64,000 nt of DNA, taken from Paraburkholderia unamae. GTDB lineage: Bacteria; Pseudomonadota; Gammaproteobacteria; Burkholderiales; Burkholderiaceae. The position numbers and the translations under genes were made by a program. The stretch is taken from the NCBI RefSeq assembly GCF_003268775.1, contig NZ_QLSU01000035.1, forward strand, positions 35,874-99,873, given 5' to 3'. Position 1 is the stretch's first letter. Every line of letters starts with the position of its first letter. A model generated the notes under the pieces. It made no database searches. It saw only the letters and a list, made by a program, of their open reading frames with translations, and was not told where the DNA came from. Of the stretch, positions 57,908-64,000 are shown in pieces.

Positions 57908-58715
57908 GGCGCGGCGGGTAGTGGCGAGAAGTGAGTTTGCCGTGCGCGTGCAGCCACGCGACGGTCACATCGACGGCGATTATCGGGCGGAACTCCCACA
58001 CTGTGCAAGGTTGTATCCGCCACGGTCAACATCTGGGTGCGCTATCCACAGCTTTGGTGGACAGGCTTGTGCGTAACCCTGGGACGACGCGCTCAAGTGC
58101 TTGATGCGATTCGTTTTGTGCGCAACGTCGCGGATTGTTGCAGCGGCGGCGCAGCGAGGAAAAATGCGCGTGGGCTTTTCCACAGTTTTTGGTGACAGCC
58201 CTGTGAGCAACTTCTGGACAGCTACGCCAAGTCCCTGATTGTAAAGACGAAGCCTGCAAACGACACGGAAGATGCACGTTTTTTGCGCAACAAGGTTGTC
58301 CACAGTTTTTGGTGGCAAGGCTGGAGATGACTATTCCCTCACACCGCGCAAGTCCACGCCACAAGGCTTTCCGGGAGGTGCGTGGGGGAATTTCCGTTCC
58401 CCGAGCAACCCCAAGCATCCATTTCCCCACGTTTCCCCAACATTGCGCTGCGGGGAAAACGCCGCTCCCCCACAGGGGAAACGGTCAACATATTAAACAT
58501 CTCTCCTGCAAGAATTAAAAGAAAATGGCGATCTCACGGCACTTTCCACAAATCACTTCACTTGTCGAAGCAAAACACCGACAAGTCACTTGTTGATGTT
58601 GCGCTGCACGTGGGCCTGCGCGGGAAACGAACTTTCCCCACTCGGTGATGATAGGGAAATCACAGGGTGTGATCTTTTAGCGCTGCCATGTCTTGCGCCG
58701 CAGTGACCACTCCCT
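57908..58715. repeat. Repeat-rich intergenic region with DnaA-box-like sequences
   Basis: About 800 bases without a gene. Three degenerate repeat units start at 58042, 58176 and 58296 with CTATCCACAG, TTTTCCACAG and TTGTCCACAG, each followed by CTTTGGTGG or TTTTTGGTG. Units 1 and 2 share later segments (TGTG-GYAAC--CTGG-A, then CAAGTSC-TGAT and a TTTTGYGCGCAAC or TTTTTTGCGCAAC block). From 58380 to 58670 several TTTCCCC/GGGGAAA motifs occur. Function is unknown; spacing (134 and 120 bases) suggests iteron-like structure. Confidence 0.6.
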
Positions 58716-59987
58716 CTATGCCTGTTCGTCGTAGGACACCAGGCTCCAGTCCGCATTGGTTCGGTGCTTACGCATACCAAGCAGCGAATCGAGAAACGGA
58801 ACGGGACGACGATCGTCCAGGACGAGTTGAGGCATCGTCTCGCCTTTCCTGAAATGGCGTGTCGCCTCATGGCTGACGGAAGCCCAATGACGGTCGCACC
58901 ACATGCCATCCACGGGGCAGACCTCTCCAGTCCGTACCACAGTCCCCAGGGGCACGCGCTCAGCCTTCTTTTCGGGCGTGAGCGGCAGGCCCGTCGCGGG
59001 GTCGAGGTTTTTTTCCTTCGCCATGCGCACCACCAGCCCGTCATCAGGTTTCCGCGGCGGCTTCGCGGCGTCCTGCTCCTTCTGCCACTGGAACGTGCCG
59101 TCCCACTCCGGCAGCTTCGCGGGCGGCAGCGGCACGATCTGGTCGATGTCCGGCACTTTCGGATTGAGGCCGTCGTTGGCGTCGAGGAATTTGCCGATCA
59201 GCTTGTAGCGGCGTGAGCGTTCGGGGTCGTTTGGAACGTCAACGTAATACAGCACCCTATTTTCCGGCGTTACCGCGAAACCATTTTCGAGAGCCCATGC
59301 AGCCTGGCTGTTGCCTGCCATGACGCCCTGCTGGAAAGCCTTGAGCGCTTCGGCGTAGAATCCATCATCCTGGCGACCAATAGCCAGCGAGGTCGCTGCC
59401 TTGCCATGTCCCTGGTCCGCGGCACAGCGGTACATCTGCAACGCTACCTCGGGGGCCGCGTCAATCGGGAACAGTTTCTCCGCGAGGTAATACTGCGCGT
59501 CCGGACTACCCTGGTCCGCCGCCTTGCGGAAATAGCGCAGGGCCGTCACGCTGTCCTGCTTCAGGCCGTAGCCGAGTTCGAGGTAATGGGCGATGTCGTA
59601 GTAGCCGCCCGGCACGTCCTGTTTCACCAACTGGATGGCTAGGTCAACCGTCTCTTTCGGTGCGTCCGGCGAATAGGTAAGGCCCGTCGACACCAGTTGC
59701 TGAAGATTGCCGTTGGCCTTGTAGTGGCCGTGGGCCGCCGCAATCCGGTAATACCGTGCGATGTCATCGAAGTCCTTCGCGCCGTCCTGCTTTTGCAGCC
59801 AGCGGGCGTATTTGAACAACTGGTCCGCATCGGGGTCGAGCGGCGGCAGGTGGTCCGCTTGGTGTACGCAGGTAAAGGCGAGGTTCGCGCGAAGGGCGCT
59901 TACGTCAGGTAGTGAAGCCAATGGGTTCTCCTTGGTGCAGGCGCAGGCGAGGGTCGCCAGCAGGGCGATGAGCATGCCTCGTCTCAT
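58716..59987 (-). CDS. Sel1-repeat lipoprotein, putative immunity protein of the T6SS phospholipase
   Basis: A 423-residue protein. The N-terminus MRRGMLIALLATLACAC is a signal peptide with lipidation-type cysteines (15/17). Sel1/TPR-like repeats follow at about 60-230 (ALRYFRKAADQGSPDAQYYL, MYRCAADQGHGKAATSLAIG). The C-terminal part has a proline-rich linker and TGEVCPVDGMWC. It starts three bases after the stop of the PLD effector, so it is strictly coupled. Periplasmic Sel1 lipoproteins are known partners (Tli5-like) of Tle5 phospholipases. The immunity role is inference from this arrangement. Confidence 0.82.
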   Translation of the reverse strand: MRRGMLIALLATLACACTKENPLASLPDVSALRANLAFTCVHQADHLPPLDPDADQLFKYARWLQKQDGAKDFDDIARYYRIAAAHGHYKANGNLQQLVSTGLTYSPDAPKETVDLAIQLVKQDVPGGYYDIAHYLELGYGLKQDSVTALRYFRKAADQGSPDAQYYLAEKLFPIDAAPEVALQMYRCAADQGHGKAATSLAIGRQDDGFYAEALKAFQQGVMAGNSQAAWALENGFAVTPENRVLYYVDVPNDPERSRRYKLIGKFLDANDGLNPKVPDIDQIVPLPPAKLPEWDGTFQWQKEQDAAKPPRKPDDGLVVRMAKEKNLDPATGLPLTPEKKAERVPLGTVVRTGEVCPVDGMWCDRHWASVSHEATRHFRKGETMPQLVLDDRRPVPFLDSLLGMRKHRTNADWSLVSYDEQA

Positions 59988-59990
59988 GGA

Positions 59991-62021
59991 TCAGTCCGCG
60001 TAAGTGCGCGCGGGCGAGGTACGCAGGAAGCCCACCAGCGATGCCACCGGAGCCTTCTTATTACCTTGTCGTTTGGTGTTCTTCGAAATGATTTCACTCC
60101 ATTGCTTATACGCCTGCGACACGTCATCCTGGGCTCCCAGGTTGTTCGTATGAATCCCCCACATCTGCTTGCGCAGGTTGCGAGTCGCGTCCCCGTGCTC
60201 ATGGCAGATATTCAGTTCGCTATCGACTTCCATGCTGCGCCGGTTGACATTGGCCGAGCCGTGCGTGGTAAACACGTCGTCAACGATCATCAGCTTCTGG
60301 TGGATGTAGACGTAATCCCACGGCTTGCCTGCCGGCGTATCCGGAGCAACCAGGGTACAGACCAGTACTTTCATGCCGGGGATATCCTGTGGCGGCACCA
60401 GATCCCCGTCTTTCGTCATGCCATCCGGGCCGAGGGCGGCCACCCGGCGTTGCTCCTGCCCGACCTCGTTGAGTTTCTGCTGTATGTCACCCTGGCGAAG
60501 CTGCGAGTCCGTGGCGTAGTTCGCCAGCCCCTGCATATGCGCAAAGTCCGCGCCCTGCGACAGTACACGCTGACTGGCTGCCTGTTCGCTGGCCAACTGG
60601 CCTTCCAGCTCCTTCTGCTGCTGCGCAAGCTGTGCGCTCTTCTCCAGCGCTTCGACACCGGGCATGCGGCCACCGTACCCAAGCGCATCGAGCATCTGGT
60701 AGGTGCTGACCGTCCCGAGTCCGATGCCATCGTCGTTCGAGTTGGTGACCACGAACAGGTACACCACACCGTGCTTCGCCGGATGGCGGCCACCCTTGCT
60801 CTGCGCGTTGACGTTCTCCCGCAGCTTGTCGGCCACCGGCATATAGCGGAAATACTGGTTTTCGACATACACGAAATTCGTCGTGTTGTTGACCGCCTGA
60901 AGGTACAGCGCCGCGATGTCCTTAGTGGCGTCCTGGCTGTTCTTGCCGTCCTTTCCGAACTGCGATTGCGTGCGAAGAATCTGCGCCATGACCGGTGTAC
61001 CGTATTCCGGGCGAGGCTTCAGCCGGCAGTACAACGCCGCCCGTGCCTGGGTGATATTCTGGCCGGTCGCGTCGTCCCAGGCCTGGCAGAAATTCTGGTT
61101 CAGATAATCGAGAATTGGCCCCGTCACCCTGGCGGACATGTCCTGCCGTGGATGCAGGCCGCTACGCCCCATTCTTGGCGCCTGCCGCAGAAAAGTGTGC
61201 TCGTCCCTGTCCCAGTACTCATCCAGCGTGTTGTGTCCCATCACGAACCCGACTGCCTGCTCGGGAGCCTCATAGTCAACGAGCACCATCTTCTGGTGAT
61301 GCGAGGGCTCAGCCGTCATCGCCGCGGTGTTCATTTTCTTCAGCATGGGATCGTCCGGGCCGTTCGTCCACGTGCGCCATGCGATTTCGGCACGCTCCCG
61401 CAGGTCAAAATCGCGCGTGGCGAATTCGATGTTTTTCAGCGGTTTCGGCGCGCCTGGCAACGCGTCCAGCGCGGCATTGGCGAAGGATTTCGCCGCCGCG
61501 AAGGAATTGGCTTTCCTCTGCGCCGAAACCAGCGTGACATTGTTCAGGTTGGCCCGCTTGTACCAGAGGATGTCAAATTCCTGCTGGGCACGGGTGCGCC
61601 CGTCCTTTGCTGCACCCGCCAGTCCGAATAGTCCGTGGTTGCCGGGCATCATGTCTTCCGAGAAGGAAGCGACATGCAGCGAATCGCTCCAGACCAGCAG
61701 CCGGATCTTGATGCCGGGTTTTTCGAGGCCCTTGAATTCAAGCAGTTCGCCAATCGACGGCGAACCTGCCGCATCGCTGCCCCGCCTGAAATGCATCGAC
61801 GGCTGGAAACCCCAGCACAGGATATCGATGCTGTGTTCAGCCTTGCGGATCGCGTCGAACACAGCCCCGAAGGCCACCTCGCCGTTCACAAGCGGCTGGT
61901 ACGTTGCCGGGGCCGGGTTGTATTCGGTCCCCTGCACGAACCACGGAGACGTGATCGTTGCGCTTCGCGTGCAGCTCAGCGCGAGCGGCGTCACAATGGG
62001 CTTGGTGGTTTGTCCTGTCAT
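59991..62021 (-). CDS. Type VI secretion phospholipase D effector (Tle5-like)
   Basis: A 676-residue protein with two HKD motifs of the phospholipase D superfamily: H242-x-K244-x4-D249 (SHHQKMVLVDYE) and H574-x-K576-x4-D581 (IHQKLMIVDD), the latter followed by GSANVNRRSMEVDSE. No signal peptide is present, in line with delivery by the type VI machinery. It follows vgrG by 20 bases and is translationally tied to the Sel1 lipoprotein. Tle5 enzymes cleave phosphatidylethanolamine-type lipids in target-cell membranes. A coiled-coil-rich insertion occurs near 455-515. Confidence 0.9.
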   Translation of the reverse strand: MTGQTTKPIVTPLALSCTRSATITSPWFVQGTEYNPAPATYQPLVNGEVAFGAVFDAIRKAEHSIDILCWGFQPSMHFRRGSDAAGSPSIGELLEFKGLEKPGIKIRLLVWSDSLHVASFSEDMMPGNHGLFGLAGAAKDGRTRAQQEFDILWYKRANLNNVTLVSAQRKANSFAAAKSFANAALDALPGAPKPLKNIEFATRDFDLRERAEIAWRTWTNGPDDPMLKKMNTAAMTAEPSHHQKMVLVDYEAPEQAVGFVMGHNTLDEYWDRDEHTFLRQAPRMGRSGLHPRQDMSARVTGPILDYLNQNFCQAWDDATGQNITQARAALYCRLKPRPEYGTPVMAQILRTQSQFGKDGKNSQDATKDIAALYLQAVNNTTNFVYVENQYFRYMPVADKLRENVNAQSKGGRHPAKHGVVYLFVVTNSNDDGIGLGTVSTYQMLDALGYGGRMPGVEALEKSAQLAQQQKELEGQLASEQAASQRVLSQGADFAHMQGLANYATDSQLRQGDIQQKLNEVGQEQRRVAALGPDGMTKDGDLVPPQDIPGMKVLVCTLVAPDTPAGKPWDYVYIHQKLMIVDDVFTTHGSANVNRRSMEVDSELNICHEHGDATRNLRKQMWGIHTNNLGAQDDVSQAYKQWSEIISKNTKRQGNKKAPVASLVGFLRTSPARTYAD

Positions 62022-62041
62022 GTGTATGTGACTGATCCGTT

Positions 62042-64000
62042 TCAGGCGTCCGCTTTCGGACTGAGCAGCTTGTCGTAGCTGGCGCGGTGTTCGGCACGAT
62101 CAACGGCGCCCGACTTGCCTTCGTGAAAATGGAAACCCTGGTTTGCCAGCGTGCCGTTGGCCGTATTGCCGCGATACACGTCGGCTACCGGGACATCATG
62201 CGTAACACCATTGGCCAGTTGTAACGTGTATTTCTGCGTCGTGGGATGATGATCGACCTGAACCAGCCCGGTTTCGTCAAACACACCCTGCTTAACCAGC
62301 GTGCCGCCAGCAAACAGCTTGTAGGGCATTCCGGCAGGCATGGTCGCCCGCGCTGAAGGCGACGCGCCCGCATAGAACGTCAGGGGCGTGGTCGGCAACC
62401 CCGAGAGCGCCGGATGAGTCAGGTCCAGCGGCGCGTTCAGCGACGCCTTGCCCTGCTTCTGGATCGTGATGAACTTGAGGAAAAGGTCGTTAGGACCGCC
62501 GAGTGTGATATTGCCGTCCTTGAGCTGGACAAATGCACCGCCGCATTCGAGCGTGATTTCCTGCTTCGCGACGATACGCACCGTGCCGTTCACGCTTGAT
62601 ATCGACATGTCCTGATCGGAGTACATCGACATTGCGTCGGTTTGTGCCTGGAGTTCAACCGGTCCTTTCGCGGCGTAGATTTTGATACCGAACTTCTGCA
62701 CGAACAGCGAAATCTTCTCGCCCGCCGCGACCGTGAAGCGCTTCAGCACGTTCCAGTCCGCATTCTTCCCGGCCACCCCCGAAATGTCGCCCTGCGCCGC
62801 GAACTGCATGCCCTGGCCGGTGACAAGCGCAGCCGATGCGGGGGTACTCATCAGGAGGCCCGCCTTTTTCAGGCCGTCCAGATCGTCCTTGATCTGCTGC
62901 TGCGCGTCGGTATCGGCAGGTTCGGCCTTGGCGCTGCTGGCGGATGCGGCCAGCGCCTTCGCGGTCGCCAGCGCGCTTTCGAGTTGCGCGATGGTCTCCT
63001 GCATGTCCAGTTGCTTGCCCGTCGCGCCGGGACGGTCGTAGGCCGTGAACATGAGCCCCTTGCCCGCGCGGTTGACCCCGTAACCCGATGTTCTCGCCTC
63101 GAAGCCTTCGCCCCGGTATTCGAGTTTGTTGTTAACCAGGTAGCCAAGGTTTAATTGCGACTTGCCCGAATGTTCCGTGCTGAGTTTGACGCCCTCCTGG
63201 CCCGCCCAGTCCTCCATGCGCAGTTTGTTGTTGCGCTGCGTGCGGATCGTGTTGCGCGAGAGCCAGCGCCGGTCACTCGTGATGAGGTCGCGCGCCTGCG
63301 AATGATGATGAAACGCAATAATTTCCGGTTTATCAGGGTCGCCATCTCGAAAAGAAATCACCGCTTCATCGTTGTCCAGCGCGACAAAGTGGAAGCCAGT
63401 TTGCAGCTTTCCCGCGAAGGGCTTGGCGAGTCGCAGCGGTACGCTCTCGCCCCCTTTGGGCCATGTTGCGAAGTCTACATCGAAGCGGACAACGTAATAG
63501 CCGGAGGCATTGAGGTAGGCGTAGGTGTACTTGTCCGGGCTGCAAATCCGGGCGCTCAGTGTGCCGCTGATTTTTGCCCAGGTTTCCGGCTTCAGTTCCA
63601 GACGGAAACGGCGGTCAGCAGGAATCGCCCGAAACGTGTTCGAATACGCCGCGTCACGCGCGCCGCTGTGCGTGGCCTCGATGATGACCATGCCTTTGGG
63701 CGCATCGGGCAGCACGATCTCTGTTTCGAGCACGGTGGCGCATTGCAAGGCAAGCACATTGCCCGCGCCTTCGTACACAACCTGGCCGGCGATGGCCGCT
63801 TCGTGCCTGAGTTGCGCTTCCCACTGCGCCCCGTCCGCGTCGAGGTGGTTCGTGCCGTAGACATACGGCTGACCGTAGGTGGTCGGGTCCTCTGGCGCAA
63901 CGGAAGCCGAGGCGCGATAACGTTCCCACGCTGCGTCCGGGTTGTACTCGGCCACCATGAACGACTTCGGGACTGTGACGGTATGCGTCTTGATCGCCGT
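62042..64000 (-). CDS. vgrG: Type VI secretion tip protein VgrG (N-terminus beyond window)
   Basis: At least 652 residues, open to the right edge, so the N-terminal part is outside. Visible parts include the VgrG gp5-like region (RRWLSRNTIRTQRNNKLRMED, EGVKLSTEHSGKSQLNLGYL), a coiled-coil piece (QLESALATAKALAASASSAK), the repeated beta section ISLFVQKFGIKIYAAKGPVE (DUF2345) and a C-terminal extension with TQKYTLQLANGVTHD and FHFHEGKSGA. VgrG forms the membrane-piercing tip that carries effectors. The PLD effector follows after 20 bases and is presumably its cargo. Confidence 0.92.
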   Translation of the reverse strand, partial: TAIKTHTVTVPKSFMVAEYNPDAAWERYRASASVAPEDPTTYGQPYVYGTNHLDADGAQWEAQLRHEAAIAGQVVYEGAGNVLALQCATVLETEIVLPDAPKGMVIIEATHSGARDAAYSNTFRAIPADRRFRLELKPETWAKISGTLSARICSPDKYTYAYLNASGYYVVRFDVDFATWPKGGESVPLRLAKPFAGKLQTGFHFVALDNDEAVISFRDGDPDKPEIIAFHHHSQARDLITSDRRWLSRNTIRTQRNNKLRMEDWAGQEGVKLSTEHSGKSQLNLGYLVNNKLEYRGEGFEARTSGYGVNRAGKGLMFTAYDRPGATGKQLDMQETIAQLESALATAKALAASASSAKAEPADTDAQQQIKDDLDGLKKAGLLMSTPASAALVTGQGMQFAAQGDISGVAGKNADWNVLKRFTVAAGEKISLFVQKFGIKIYAAKGPVELQAQTDAMSMYSDQDMSISSVNGTVRIVAKQEITLECGGAFVQLKDGNITLGGPNDLFLKFITIQKQGKASLNAPLDLTHPALSGLPTTPLTFYAGASPSARATMPAGMPYKLFAGGTLVKQGVFDETGLVQVDHHPTTQKYTLQLANGVTHDVPVADVYRGNTANGTLANQGFHFHEGKSGAVDRAEHRASYDKLLSPKADA

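Noticed and set aside
1..64000. CRISPR arrays or intact insertion sequences
   Set aside because: No regularly spaced identical repeats of 24-40 bases and no transposase frames with terminal inverted repeats were seen.

Overview
The window is high-GC DNA from a member of the Burkholderiaceae, most likely Paraburkholderia, Caballeronia or Burkholderia. This rests on the protein families seen: a Burkholderia-type porin with a C-terminal RHRF, a 1968-residue double-length UvrA paralogue, a cyoABCD oxidase, pcaQ/pcaHG, and a type VI secretion VgrG-phospholipase D-Sel1 module. It also rests on the recurrent GC-rich hairpin terminators. Both edges cut genes: an ABC substrate-binding protein at the left and vgrG at the right.

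Layout. 1-3 kb: an aliphatic sulfonate/nitrate-type ABC importer with two different permease genes and an ATPase. 3-12.6 kb: a beta-carbonic anhydrase, two very small genes, an aldo/keto reductase, a DHA2 efflux pump, a DedA-rhodanese fusion, and two LuxR-type regulators flanking a flavin monooxygenase-DUF2783 pair. 12.8-16 kb: gamma-glutamyltransferase and a second DHA2 pump. 16.2-19.6 kb: a tightly overlapping four-gene operon (CDP-alcohol phosphatidyltransferase, 2-oxoglutarate/Fe(II) oxygenase, flippase-like membrane protein, nucleotidyltransferase) that looks like a pathway for an unusual modified lipid headgroup. 19.7-25.2 kb: small secreted proteins, lipoproteins, a porin and hypothetical genes.

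25.4-30 kb: an XRE-cupin regulator, protocatechuate 3,4-dioxygenase (pcaHG) with its divergent LysR regulator, an NnrU protein and a mini H-NS-like protein. 30.3-36.2 kb: the double UvrA paralogue, with a perfect LexA box upstream. 36.4-39.7 kb: an AT-richer island with an O-antigen-type acyltransferase and a frameshifted tyrosine integrase, probably a decayed seroconverting prophage. 40-47.7 kb: a TPR/O-GlcNAc-transferase-like protein, adhP, and an electrophile-stress set (ABM monooxygenase, old yellow enzyme, DJ-1 protein, TetR regulator) with two near-identical TetR operators, then an SGNH hydrolase.

47.7-53.5 kb: cyoABCD and a solitary NuoM-like gene. 54-58 kb: a Fur-box-preceded Cys-rich orphan gene and two MFS carriers. 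57.9-58.7 kb: a non-coding region with three degenerate ~120-134 bp repeats, each opening with a DnaA-box-like sequence. 58.7-64 kb: a type VI secretion effector module on the minus strand (VgrG, then PLD effector, then Sel1-repeat lipoprotein, the likely immunity protein).

All assignments come from reading motifs, lengths, overlaps and context. No database search was possible.
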